From Colletotrichum lupini (Eukaryota > Ascomycota > Sordariomycetes > Glomerellales > Glomerellaceae), in NCBI RefSeq assembly GCF_023278565.1, contig NC_064682.1, forward strand, positions 1,984,001 to 2,048,000: 64,000 nt of DNA. The letters run 5' to 3'. This document shows positions 12,872-23,584 of the stretch, piece by piece. The notes under the pieces were generated by a model, which saw nothing but the letters and a program-made list of their open reading frames with translations, was not told where the DNA came from and searched no databases. Made by a program: the position numbers and the translations under genes. The number at the start of each line of letters is the position of its first letter. The first letter of the stretch is position 1.

Positions 12872-13649
12872 TTATGCCGTCTTCTTCCACTGGGTATACA
12901 CGCCAATCAAACTGCTAACGGTGCCAGCAAGGCCGACGATGCCGTCGTCGAAGTTGGCCCACGCGAGGGCAGAGGTGGGGACGGTCAAGTCGCAGAGGTC
13001 GGAGATGAGCTGCAGACGGCCGGCGGCGCGCTCACTGTTGTTTGTTTTGTCAGCTTGGTGTTGCCAGAACTTTGGAAAAGGCATTCGAGGGACTATGCGG
13101 AACGTACATTGCTATTCTCTTGGCCTCGACGACACCCTCGCCCTCCTTCTTATCGGCCTTGGCCTCACGCTGCTGGAGGCGGTAGAGGGTGTAGGTCTGG
13201 GCGACGACGCTGAAGAGGATGCCAATGGCCCAGAAGCGGTAGGCCTCCTTTTGCAGCCTCTTTGCGCCCTCCCACTTTCTGATGCCGGCGGCGTCGAGGA
13301 CGGTGGCGGCGTCAAAGGTCAGGTAGCCGGCGTAGCCCAGCTGGCGGCCGACAGCGGCGTAGCGGAGGACGGGATCCATCGTCTTTGCGTCGGAGGCGAC
13401 GGCAGCGGCCTTGAAGTGCTCGACGTTTTTGCCGATGCGCATGATCTTGCGGGTCAGGCCGAACTGCTTCTTGATGGCGTCCCAGGGGGCGATCTCGGCC
13501 TTGGAGCCATTGGTGCGGAAGAGGTACCAGGCGTAGAAGCGGGCAAAGTACTGGAGGGTGCGGAGGATCTTGTCGCGGCCGACGGTGGTGGCTACGAACT
13601 TGTTGTAGTGCGATACGGACGGGTGGTAGATGAGGGCGTCGGCAACCAT
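12872..13649 (-). CDS. PEX11: Peroxisomal membrane protein Pex11
   Basis: Peroxin that elongates and divides peroxisomes and permits proliferation on fatty acids. Exons on the minus strand are 13649-13108 and 13034-12872, with a 73-nt intron (gtacgt...cag) that joins AT|T to give RIAIERAAG; product 234 aa. The N-terminus ALIYHPSVSHYNKFVATTVGRDKI and the amphipathic segment RTLQYFARFYAWYL match the family, as do KQFGLTRKIMRIGKN and the hydrophobic C-terminal half (RFWAIGILFSVVAQTYTLYRL). The last exon ends in a hydrophobic stretch GIVGLAGTVSSLIGVY followed by a short polar tail. Length is typical (about 235 aa). It is divergent from FBP1 across 2.2 kb carrying FarA/FarB-type hexamers. The long plus-strand frame over it is an antisense shadow. 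Confidence 0.95.
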
Positions 13650-13927
13650 TTTGGCGGTTCTTGATGGGATTGCAAATCACCGGATGGGATGGATGCGATG
13701 GTGGAGTTGGATAATGATGTTTTGCTGGATTATGGAGATGGCCCTTTTTTGGATGGGGAAGCAGCACGAGATGGATGAGTGGGCTGGTCTTCACGCGGAG
13801 GTTGTAGCATTCAAATATGGTATCGAAAGCAAATAGGGAGTCTTATCGGGGGTGGTGCGGTTTAGAGAGAGAAAGAGAGAGCAGAGCATTGGGCAAGCCG
13901 ACCGGCTCAAAGACGAGCTGCCACGTG

Positions 13928-13933
13928 CCGAGG
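13928..13933 (+). promoter_or_regulatory. FarA/FarB (CTF1)-type CCGAGG hexamer
   Basis: CCGAGG (CCTCGG on the other strand), the reported core of the fungal fatty-acid regulators FarA, FarB and CTF1, 279 bp upstream of the PEX11 ATG. The match is to consensus only. Confidence 0.3.
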
Positions 13934-15151
13934 TCCGCCAGCGAACCCGAGACATCGCCAGAGCTGGGGCTTGGGGTGCTGGCTGGGAGCCTGGGGACCC
14001 GGGGGGCCAGACAGACGGAAGGACGCGCACCTGGGCAGCCATAACGCCAACAGCAGCAGCAGCCGGGTGCGGAGAAGGCTCTCACGTGCCTAGAGACTTT
14101 CTTCGACTCGGTCAGCTTAGCTAAGGAGGTGGGGCGGCTCGCTGGGGAAATTGAGTGACCCGTGACAATTGACGGCAGTACGTTTTACCCAAGGCCTAAG
14201 GGGCCAGTCATCGGCAACTTATATCCTAATTACCAAGTGCATACGGAATAATTCCCTTTGCGGCTAAGGTCCTGCGTAGGGAGGAAGCATCTACGCCAAG
14301 AATAATCTCCAGTTATGCCTGGCAATGAGGCGTTAAAGCGTTTCGCTTCTGATTTGAATCTTTACCGTTTTTCCAGTCATGAGCAACCAACTGCTCTCTA
14401 TGAGGTAAGGTACGGATATTGGATCTTCCCTCTCCACACACAACCAGTATGGAGAGGCTGAATTCCCATGACTACACAATGACTAGTTTTTCCTCCTATG
14501 GTAATTGTAAGCAGTGGGTTCGCGGAAACCCCCTTGTCATTCACTATCCATCCCACTTCTCGTGTCTTTCTATTTCCATCCGGCACCTACTGTAGAATCG
14601 ACCCCCGCCGTCCCGTGGAGCAACATGAAGCACACTGGTCCGGACAAAGTCAACACCTTTTTCTCACCACAGACTGGGAAAGAACATGGAAAATACAACA
14701 TCCCAACATCCCAACATCCTTATTCAGAGAGGAGAATATTATCGGGGTAATACGCCGAAACAGCAATTATTACATATCCGTCAGATCCAACGGCTTGGAA
14801 GCCGAAAGAAAACGGTGCCAGGGTTCAGACTCCAGAACACTTCCATCCCATCGCCCGCATGATGTCACCTCGTCCATCGGTCATGTCTTATCCGCCGTGC
14901 TTCTCTGCCGCTCCTCTGTCTGCTCATCTCCTATCCCCGAAAGAGTTGCCTCTGGCTCTGGAGCCCCTCCCCCTCGACGCGAGTTATTAGTGTTGCTAAG
15001 CTGCGTTGCCCACACAAAGGTGCGGCGTGGCCCCCCCGCCCCCGCCAAAGGCAAGGTTCTCTGTTCCAGCCCAGCCGCCCTCCCAGAGTCTGCTTTCCCA
15101 AAGCCACCCGTAGACTGCCGCAGCCATCGTGTGTGCTCGCTGCACACCGCG

Positions 15152-15157
15152 CCGAGG
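15152..15157 (+). promoter_or_regulatory. FarA/FarB-type CCGAGG hexamer
   Basis: Second copy, about 690 bp upstream of FBP1. Consensus match only. Confidence 0.25.
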
Positions 15158-15230
15158 GTTTCCGAGAAATCCTCGAGGGACGCCTTGCGTCCTCTCCTTG
15201 TTGCGCCCGCGTCCCCATGTCTCGGGTTCC

Positions 15231-15236
15231 CCTCGG
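15231..15236 (+). promoter_or_regulatory. FarA/FarB-type CCTCGG hexamer
   Basis: Third copy, opposite orientation, 74 bp after the second and about 610 bp upstream of FBP1. Consensus match only. Confidence 0.25.
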
Positions 15237-15558
15237 CCGGAGGTGCCTGCGGTTGACTCCACTTTGTCGTGGTGACTCGGGATCGAGCGCGATAATAGGA
15301 CGTGTGGCCCTGTGATAGCCGTATGCCGAACTGAGGGGCATTTTCCCATGGCTGGGCCATGGACCATGCTTTTGCCCATCGAGAGCCAGAAGAGGACCCC
15401 TTGGTACGGAAGTACACACACGAGAGCTTCCGGCAACGCTGATGATTGAAGTCTCAGGTAATTACCTAGTAATAGTCCATGCCCCAAGACCCGGGGACTA
15501 CAAACAAGGTCCATTCCCCTTCCAATTCCTCCTTCGTGATCGCATCTCTTGACTATTT

Positions 15559-15576
15559 CTCTCTCTCTCTCTCTCT
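15559..15576. repeat. (CT)9 microsatellite
   Basis: Pyrimidine dinucleotide run in the probable core promoter or leader of FBP1, typical of fungal promoters. Confidence 0.85.
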
Positions 15577-15844
15577 TCTCTCTCTCCCTCCCTTCCTCCT
15601 GCAACATTTCCCTTCATCTACTTATCCTCTACTATCCTTCGGCTTACATCCCGAACCATTGTGTCAGTGCGCAACACTCTTTGTTACAGCTCCCGTGAAC
15701 CCCGCCATCGCAAGTGTCAACCCCTCGTCCTCCGTTGAAATTATTCCGTAAGTTTTCTCTCTCTGTTCACAAGCTGTCCAGGCCATTCCTCCTCTACCAT
15801 TGATAGCTAAGACTCGGTACCTGTAGACCAAAATATAGCCCATC

Positions 15845-16994
15845 ATGTCAGCCTACACAACGAACGCCGGTGAACAAGAGACCGAGAAGATCAACACCAA
15901 CATTATCACCTTGACCCGTTTCCTGACGGAAGAGCAAACCAAGCACAAGGAAGCCACCGGAGATTTCACGTAGGTCTCATACGCGCTTCCAACCCCCCGT
16001 GATAGCTCCTAACAATAGCCCCAGTCTTCTGTGTCACGCTCTGCAATTCTCCTTCAAGTCCATCGCATACTACATCCGCCGAGCTACCCTGGTCAACCTG
16101 ACGGGTCTGGCCGGTTCCTCCAACATCACGGGCGACGACCAAAAGAAGCTCGACGTCATCTCCAATGACCTCTTCATCGAAGCCATGAGGTCCTCTGGCC
16201 GCTGCGCCTTGCTCGTATCGGAAGAGGAGGAGGAGATCATCTTCTTCAAGGACGCCACCGGCGCCCGCTATGCCGTCGCCTGCGACCCCATCGACGGCTC
16301 CTCCAACCTCGACGCCGGTGTCTCCGTCGGCACCATCTTTGGCATCCACAAGCTGCCCGAGGGCTCCACCGGCACAAAGGAGGACATCCTCAAGCCCGGC
16401 TCCGAGCTGCTGGCCGCCGGCTTCACCATGTACGGCGCCTCGACGCAGCTCGTCCTCACCATGAAGGGCGGCACCGTCAACGGCTTCACCCTCGACAACG
16501 GCGTCGGCGAGTTCATCCTCACCCACCCGGACATGCGCCTGCCCCAGTCCCGCGCCATCTACTCCGTCAACGAGGGTAACTCGCTCTACTGGGAGGACAG
16601 CACCAACAACTACTTCAACTCGTTGAAGACGCCGCAGGAGAACGGCAAGCCCTACAGCGCGCGTTACATTGGTTCCATGGTCGCCGACGCCTACCGTACG
16701 TTGCTGTACGGAGGTGTCTTTGCCTACCCGGCGGATAAAAAGAGCCCCAAGGGCAAGCTTCGTATCCTGTACGAGTGCGCGCCCATGGCCTTGGTATTTG
16801 AGAATGGTGAGTTGCAGCCTGTTAGACCGGTTGAATCGCAGCATGCTAACAACATCATCACAGCCGGTGGCCAAGCGGTAGACAGCCAAATGAGGAGAAT
16901 GCTGGACGTCGTTCCCGAGGGTATTCACGACAGGGCTGGAATCTTCATGGGCAGCTTCGACGAGGTTGAGAAGGTCAAGAAGTTCCACCAGTAA
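15845..16994 (+). CDS. FBP1: Fructose-1,6-bisphosphatase
   Basis: Hydrolyses fructose-1,6-bisphosphate to fructose-6-phosphate in cytosolic gluconeogenesis. Exons 15845-15969, 16025-16806 and 16864-16994 encode 345 aa, the normal family length. The conserved block GDFTLLCHALQFSFKSIAYY spans junction 1. The metal-binding motif CDPIDGSSNLDAGVSVG lies at about residues 128-144, the acidic EEEEEII loop just before it, and RYIGSMVADAYRTLLYGG and the C-terminal HDRAGIFMGS follow. Intron 2 (16807-16863, 57 nt, gtgagt, GCTAAC branch, cag) is a multiple of three and has no stop, so the unspliced frame stays open; it is called an intron because splicing restores FENAGGQAV. Exon 2 has tandem acceptors at 16018 and 16024; the second fits the family. 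Residue 2 is Ser, not Pro. Regulation by carbon source is expected from the pathway. Confidence 0.95.
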
Positions 16995-17381
16995 AGTATA
17001 TTGCCGGGGAAGAACGACTGGTGTCCTCGTGCTACATACCATCTTACACCAAAATGTGGGAGAACACGGCGCATTTCATGATTTACTGAAACCCGGCGGG
17101 TGGTTTATTCTTCTTTAATGTGGCGCTTTGGGACAAATGCAATGAACATGAGGATGGCTGGCTACGTGCCAAGAAGGGATTGGATTGAGGATTCCCTATT
17201 GCGAGCTCAAGGATAATTGTCTGGCCGTAGATCGTAACCTTGCGTTGGCCAGGAATAGGATATGCATTGAATGGATTGCACGTTTGAATCATCTACAGAA
17301 TAAGCTCGCTGACCATTGAGTATATCCCAAATCATGATAGATGCATTGAAGATTATGATGCCCACAGCAGTACCTGCGCAC
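16995..17381. other. intergenic between convergent FBP1 and DUF1295 gene
   Basis: Convergent 3' flanks only; no gene is seen. Confidence 0.5.
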
Positions 17382-18527
17382 TTAGAAGATCTTGGGGAAC
17401 AACTTGGGTGTGTTCTTCTTCCACTCCTGGTAGTCCTTGCGGTCACCGTAGCGCTTGTCGTACTTCTTCTCGCTCATGGGCACTCCCGACACCTTGAGGA
17501 GAAGGAAGCTGACGAAGGCCGGGCTCACATAGGACATGGCCATCGCAGTAAGTGGCCCGGTGACACCAGACGATAAGCCGAGGGCCAATTGGATGGGTTG
17601 TGTCACAAGTACTCCAGCCGCCGCAGTCGCGATACCTGTCCAGAGTGACATCTCACCAAAGTAGTTGGGGTATTGGCTACAGAGAGGGTCAGCTTGTGTC
17701 TTGTTCTCGCAGCGTCGAAGGGTAGCGTCGCATGCGGTCTTGCAGCACGCGCACCGCTCAGGTGTAATCGCCAGACATACCTAACACTCCACAGACCCTT
17801 GGTCATGAACTCCTCGTCGTGGGCCTTTGCGCGCTTCTCGCGCAGCCACTTGCTCTTCTGCCTGTCTGCCGTGATCTCGAATGCGAAGCCAGCGACGTAG
17901 ACGAACAGGCCAATGGCGTCCGTGATCTTGAAAGCGGGAAGGGAGGCGAAGGCGGCGGCTGGTACGGAGTTCAAAGCGATGACGGGCATGAGACAGAGGG
18001 AAACCCAGGTTGCTTGGGCGAACCAGGCGCCAGCAAACTTCGCCGGGGACTTTTTGATCTCGTCGAATCTAGAGTCTTTGCCTTCTTCCAAGATGCGCTG
18101 AAAGAGGTATGATCCGACTGCGGTTCACAATCAGTCAGTTTTTGGCCATCACGCGCGGCTAGAGGAGTGGCATATTACGTCTGACAGCCCAGAACGCGAC
18201 GGCACCGCTGATGACGACTTGTCTCCAGTTGAGGGCTCCCACGCCACCGGGCTTGGTGAACGCTTCGAGCAGACCAGGGAGCGGTGCTGAACTGGCAACG
18301 GCCGAGGAGTATTTGGCACGGAGAGAGGGCAGGTATAAGCTCAGAGCAGTGACGGACAAGTAGGTCAGCGACCCGGAGAAGTCGTAGAAACGTTCATTTT
18401 GGGCGACGATTGACGGTACAGCAAAGGCTGCCTGGATCGCATATGCTGCTGAGACGGCGGGGATCAGAGTCCGCAGCAGAGGGTTCTTGAAGTTGGTGAG
18501 GTGCAGAAGAGATTGTAGTAGGGACAT
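17382..18527 (-). CDS. DUF1295 multi-pass membrane protein (steroid-reductase/ICMT-like fold)
   Basis: Member of the DUF1295 family, related to the C-terminal domain of sterol and steroid reductases and isoprenylcysteine methyltransferases; the reaction is not known. Minus-strand exons 18527-18179, 18117-17781 and 17676-17382 encode 326 aa. Introns are 61 and 104 nt. Several hydrophobic segments are visible, including one at the N-terminus, FVYVAGFAFEITADRQK (the usual FEI.AD..K family signature) and two near the C-terminus. The end of exon 2 and start of exon 3 join as GLWSVSQYPNYFGEM, the conserved G.W..SRHPNYFGE motif, with Q in place of the common R/H. It is divergent from HOM6 across 486 bp. 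The fold is secure; the substrate is unknown. Confidence 0.88.
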
Positions 18528-19013
18528 GATGGGCGATGCTGTTGCGAGGAAACCGCCTGTTCCTTACCACGGTGCAAGATCGGGGACAAGCAACCCTTTA
18601 TGAGCTACAGAATTGAATTGAGCTTGCTGTAGAGTCAGCCCTATGGCTTTGTATGAAGTCCACTCGGCCGAAGCTCACCCCTGGTGAGACTGGAGTGAAT
18701 GACGACACGACCTGGCCAAGGAGGGCCCAAGCTCCCTGGACTTCGGTCTTCAGAAAGGTGCGGAATGCCGACATGCCAGTCTGCCGGATGCGGTCGCTCG
18801 GTGAGCAGATCGGTGTTGTCCTCGGTGAGTGGAACACCGACCCCGCACTCACCGACAGATTATCGGGGTCTGAATGGCTTTTACCCCACTAAGAGCTGCC
18901 CCGCGGTCGGAGGGGCTTCGAAAATGAGTCTATTTCCCAACGTACACTTGCATAACATACTCTTCTGCCAGTACATCTGAGTCAATCGACAAAAGTCAAT
19001 CAAGCAAGTAACA
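18528..19013. promoter_or_regulatory. divergent promoter of DUF1295 gene and HOM6
   Basis: A 486-bp space between divergent starts. It holds one perfect TGAGTCA and a GAGTCA half-match at 18632-18637. No gene is seen. Confidence 0.5.
18978..18984 (+). promoter_or_regulatory. Gcn4/Cpc1 site TGAGTCA
   Basis: Perfect TGASTCA heptamer 29 bp before the HOM6 ATG, the binding sequence of the general amino-acid control factor Gcn4 (CPC-1/CpcA in filamentous fungi). Homoserine dehydrogenase is a known target class in yeast. The position may lie inside the 5' leader, so function is inferred. Confidence 0.5.
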
Positions 19014-20206
19014 ATGGCCTCCTCCAAGCAAGTTTTCATCGCCATCATCGGTAAGAATTGCTCACCTCTCAAAACAACTTCAAGGCTTTTCTTCCTCCTA
19101 CTGCACGTGTTAGCAAACTTGGGTTGACCAACCGGGGTGTTACAGGTGCTGGTGGTGTCGGAAAGTGCTTCCTGTCCCAGCTCGAGGCCTTGGCCACTCG
19201 CAGACCCTCCCCGAAGCTCAACTTGATCTACATCTCGACTAGCAAGAAGGCCCTGTACGATGCGAAGTACACCTCTACCCCTTTCGCCGGCGCCATCGAG
19301 GAACTGTCTCGCGCTTCGCAAGCCCCTCCCCCTCTCCCTCAGCTCGCCGACTACCTTGCCGCCGCCCCGGCCAAGGTTGTCTTAGTCGACAACACCAGCT
19401 CCCAGGATGTCGCCGACGCATACCCCGTCTTCCTCGGCAAGGGAATCAGCATCGTGACCCCGAACAAGAAGGCCTTCTCTGGCTCTTATAAGCTGTGGCA
19501 GGATATCTTCAACGCGGCCTCGACCTCCGGCGCCAAGGTCTACCACGAATCTTCCGTCGGCGCGGGCCTGCCCGTCATCTCGACCCTCAAGGATCTCGTC
19601 GACACGGGTGACCGCATCACCAAGATTGAGGGTGTCTTCAGCGGCACCATGTCCTTCCTCTTCAACTCTTTCGCTCCGACATCGGGCGCCAGCGGCAAGT
19701 GGTCTGCCGAGGTGGCCAAGGCCAAGGAGCTGGGCTACACGGAGCCCGACCCGAGAGACGACCTCAACGGCCTCGACGTCGCCCGCAAGCTCACCATTCT
19801 CGCCAGACTGGCAGGACTCCCCGTCGAATCGCCCACCTCGTTCCCCGTCCAGAGCTTGATTCCTAAGGAGCTCGAGTCGTGCTCGAGTGGAGACGAGTTC
19901 CTTCAGAAACTGCCCGAGTTTGACAGTCAAATGGAGGAGACCAAGGCTGCTGCGGAAAAGCAGGGCAAGGTCGTTCGCTTTGTTGGCAGCATCGATGTTG
20001 CCAGCAAGCAGGTCAAGGTTGGCCTAGAGCAGTTCGACGCATCTCACCCCATCGCCGCCCTCAAGGGTAGCGACAACATCATCAGCTTCTACACGGAACG
20101 TTACGGCAGCAACCCTCTCATCGTCCAGGGTGCAGGTGCCGGTGGCGATGTCACGGCCATGGGTGTTACTGCTGACTTGATCAAGGTAGTGGGCCAGATT
20201 GCTTAA
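19014..20206 (+). CDS. HOM6: Homoserine dehydrogenase
   Basis: Reduces aspartate-4-semialdehyde to homoserine with NAD(P)H, the branch step to threonine and methionine. Exon 1 (19014-19050) encodes MASSKQVFIAIIG and is joined after a 95-nt intron to exon 2 (19146-20206); product 365 aa, the monofunctional fungal length. The split Rossmann motif reads IAIIGAGGVGKCFL at the N-terminus. The NKKAFS block with its conserved lysines, YHESSVGAGLPVI, the signature KIEGVFSGTMSFLFN and the catalytic EPDPRDDLNGLDVARKL all follow in order, and the C-terminus GAGGDVTAMGV is the usual nucleotide-site closure. There is no aspartokinase or ACT domain. A Gcn4/Cpc1 site lies 29 bp upstream. It converges on the CIA30 gene with 129 bp between stops. 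Confidence 0.96.
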
Positions 20207-20335
20207 AGCTCTATGTAGCCTTATGGAATGAAATTCACTTGCCTACCCTGACGCCATGGAATATCTTGGGATGTCAAATAACAATAGTGATTTCCTACCC
20301 GCCTTGCCATACAGCTTTGCAGTCGCCTTAGCATC

Positions 20336-21173
20336 TTAAACTCGTTTATCTCCCCATCCGCAAAGCCAACCCAACCATGATGATGACTTAGCCGGTGCAG
20401 GTGCAGCGACATATTCCTTTTGGAACGAGACATCGGAGCCCGATGACTCGCGACGGTTGCTGAAAGCCGCCAGGTAGCCAACGGTGAAGCTGAAATCACC
20501 TGACTGGGTGCCAAAGAAGCTGCGATGGTGTTAACAACAGCCGGGGGATTGTTTCGCAAACAGGCTTGCGTCCTACCTTCGCATCATGAAGCTGATTCTC
20601 TTGATGTTGGCAATGTCCAGTGGCTTGGCATCAGGCTTGTCCCTGCCTCTGTAGGTTGCCTTGAACTGCTCCCACGGGATCTTCACTTCGCCCGCTTCGG
20701 GAACAAAGTCATACTCCCAGCTGATGGTGCTCTGGTCGCGGCCATCCTCTCTCGGAGGAAGGATTTCATCCTTGATAGTGACTGTGTACTTCTTGGAATC
20801 GCTCTTCAAGACTCTGATAGCAAGCCCGTCGTACTGACTCAAGTCTAGGTCAAGTGTGCCGAGTGTCCTCTGCGACGCAAATCCTGCTCCTCCCAGAGCG
20901 GTGATGTCCAAGTTGCCGAAGAACTCAGCCTTCTCCGGTGACTCGCAGTGCAAATGGGACTGGCTCTTACCGCCACGTACTCTGTCATCTGAATCGGTCC
21001 ACAGACTTGAGTCCCAGGGGCTGCACCTGATGGTCAACAATGCAATTTCACACGGGAATCAGAAAACGAGGCCGGATGGTCAGGCATGACCACGAGCAAC
21101 GCTTGTGAAGAAAACTTGGGCACACTGACTTGTCGCCACCGTAAAGGTAGAGCAATTTCCAATCGGGAGGCAT
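20336..21173 (-). CDS. CIA30-domain protein (NDUFAF1-like, short form)
   Basis: Complex I intermediate-associated protein 30 (CIA30) family. Minus-strand exons 21173-21130, 21020-20577 and 20519-20336 encode 223 aa. The start MPPDWKLLYLYGGD joins across intron 1 (109 nt) to NPWDSSLWTDSDDRVRGGKSQS, the family entry motif. FFGNLDITALGGAGFASQRT, YDGLAIRV, WEYDFVP, IKRISFMMR and then FFGTQSGDFSFTVGYLAAF follow; the last block is restored only by removing the 57-nt intron 2. The C-terminal tail is S/A/P rich. There is no obvious mitochondrial presequence and the protein is short, so it may be the cytosolic or ER-type fungal paralogue, not the true complex I assembly factor. Its 3' end faces HOM6. 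Confidence 0.88.
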
Positions 21174-23562
21174 GATGAGCGCTTTGGCGGGTTGGCAAAG
21201 CTGTGGCTATATCGGCAGTTGCACTGAGGCGCGGGTTCGGGACAGAACTGATGGCACGAAGATTCGAGCTGGTCAATTGGCAGAAAACGGGCCAAAAACC
21301 AGTGACGAAGTTCAATTATTTGGCGTTAGGGACGGAATTGGCTCCAAAATAGGGCTGTGTCGTGACCGGTCGACGGTGGACAATAGTCGTTGAAGAGCGC
21401 GAAGGATCATGACGACCTCATCTGAGCGTTCGCGAGGCTGGTGAGCTCCCACATAAATCCTGGCCAATAGGATGAGTGGGCAGAGGCGTGCAACATGGCC
21501 CCACCAGAATGGGTCCCGGTAGCTATTGTGGCTCAGCAATCTAGTTACCTAAGCTCCCACAGACGTCCTGAATTGTGGCTGTACAACGGCTGTGATGTTC
21601 ATCCTCCCTCCTTCACATCACAGCGCATACCTTAGTTCAAATAAAGCACCAGTGCCTCCCTATTTACTTCTAATTGCTGCCTAGGATCGATTGAATCCAT
21701 ATGGGTTCGGCTCCATAATTGGCAAAAGGACGTACATAGTCGTCCTTGGAGGTGGGAGTGGCATCTCGATCGCTGTGTCATTGTCTCAAATTACCCCGAA
21801 GCACTACGAAGCTAAGCCTATGCATTTGGAAAAAGGCGGTTTGTCAGAACGTTTGAATCAAGACTCAGACTGTGGAGATCATCACGGCCTGTTCCGCCAA
21901 GGAGCCGAGAAGGAAGGCCGAGAAACGCTAGGGCAAATGGTGTCAATCTTCGAGCCAGCCAATTGACAGGATTGCTCACCCGTTGGAGATGGTTGAACGG
22001 GTTTTGCTTCACGGCTAAGAACGGTTTTACACGCTATGTCACGCGAGAAGGTTAACTTTAGAATGCAACTGAAACTTCACTACATAGACGGTGGTTTGCT
22101 GAAGTTGAAATGGTGCGGCTCAGCGCGAGCGACACCGAGGGGCGAGCTGGGCGAGGTCGCGAAGGCGAGCGCGAAACTCAAGTGTAAAATGCAATGACGA
22201 ATGAAATCAATCTCAGGTTGAGCCACAAGGCCCTTAGTTTGTCTGCGTGTGTTGTGTCAATGTTCCAAAGGCAGCTTTAGCCTCAAGACGGCACGCCGGG
22301 CTCAAGCTCATATGTCTTTGAGAGCCTAGCGTGGGCTAAACTCGAAAATAGCTGAGGCTTAACTTAATACTCGCCTCGACGGATTCGGATGAGCGACACC
22401 ACTTTCTCATCGTCTTAATTTTCACGATTCATCGCCTCGGTGCGGGGCGTTACGATGTCTGTTTGGGATGATCCGGCTCACATTCGACTTGGTAGACACG
22501 ACCAGGTAAGGCAACGTAAGGGGTGTTCCTTGTTGCTGATGGATATTGACATTGATGCTTGTGGGGAGAGCTGCACCTGAGTGGTGTGGTGTATGTTCAT
22601 CACTAATCACTAACCATTTTCTTCTCTGTATTCTGCAGCTCCCCGACCACCCCTATTGTTGTAAGCAGATCCCAAGAGCTTGTCTTGATTGCGCCCTTGG
22701 AGAAGGCATGAAATGACCGTGGACGGATGTTGTTTTAGCGCAGTGACGGGATTATGGGGACGGGCGTTCGAGCTGACGGGGGCCGGTCTTGTGCCCCCGT
22801 CTTCTGCCGGATCGGCCCCGAGTGTGTAACCAGGAAGATGGCGGTTCTGAAGACTCGTGACTTAGTAAGACGGGGAGGCGGGCAAGGCCTTTTGACGGCC
22901 TAATATGGTTCATGGCTGAAGCCGACTGAGACGGGATGACGACGGTTCCAGATCTCCCCGATGAGTTTTGAGACGAAGTAAAGGGACAAAATCGGGTTGA
23001 ATATTGGAGTAGGCTGGAGGTCTAGAACGTGCCTATTCAGTCGCATGATTTATCCACTAGTCAACAGTTCATCAAGTATACAACAAACACACTCCAAGTA
23101 TTTGTCTACTCTTTTCAAGGAACCTTGATCCAAGACTTGGGACTTGGCTGCGCAGACGTGGTTGAATATGGTTGAGCATTGTATCGATGGAAGAAACTTT
23201 GGGGTAATGCCTTCTGTTGTTGAACGGCCCCTAACTCCGTCCGATCTTATTCCGGCCCCGGTCCCGATTCCGTTTCCACCTACGGAGTACAGAAGGAAAG
23301 CCTGCACATCCCACCGTTCTTCCATTTGTCGGATGATCCTTTGGGACCACTGGAGCCTAAAGGTAAGTACCGGAAAACGTTCAATCTGAGTTATGGATAT
23401 TTCGGCAGCCATCATCATAGCGACGAATTGCAAGAGTCTACTCCGTAACTTCGGCACCTTTCAAAATCTCGCCGACATATGCAACCTGTCGTACCAGCCT
23501 AGGCCGTGCGCGGCGTCACGGTTCACAGTTACTAGTAATAGCGCTACCTGCTTTTGGTTCGA

Positions 23563-23584
23563 AGAGAGAGAGAGAGAGAGAGAG
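23563..23584. repeat. (AG)11 microsatellite
   Basis: Perfect dinucleotide run in intergenic DNA. Confidence 0.9.

Larger units (their letters stand above)
13650..15844. promoter_or_regulatory. shared divergent promoter region of PEX11 and FBP1
   Basis: About 2.2 kb between two divergent starts. It contains three CCGAGG/CCTCGG hexamers (13928, 15152, 15231), a CACGTG E-box at 13922-13927 overlapping the first hexamer, a C-rich block near 15029-15048 and a (CT)9 run just upstream of FBP1. Overlapping long frames on both strands at 14.5-15.6 kb look like stop-poor GC-rich DNA, not genes. Confidence 0.5.

Noticed and set aside
12651..13664. 337-codon plus-strand frame over PEX11
   Set aside because: It is antisense to a clearly conserved PEX11 and its protein is a G/V/D/E-rich shadow with no motif.
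14498..15256. 252-codon ATG-started plus-strand frame upstream of FBP1
   Set aside because: Two long frames overlap it on the other strand, so the segment is stop-poor; composition is S/R/P-rich with no family resemblance, and it sits in the expected promoter region.
15966..17042. 358-codon minus-strand frame over FBP1
   Set aside because: Antisense shadow of FBP1 produced by GC-rich codon use; no domain visible.
19382..19930. 182-codon minus-strand frame over HOM6
   Set aside because: Antisense shadow of the conserved HOM6 coding region.
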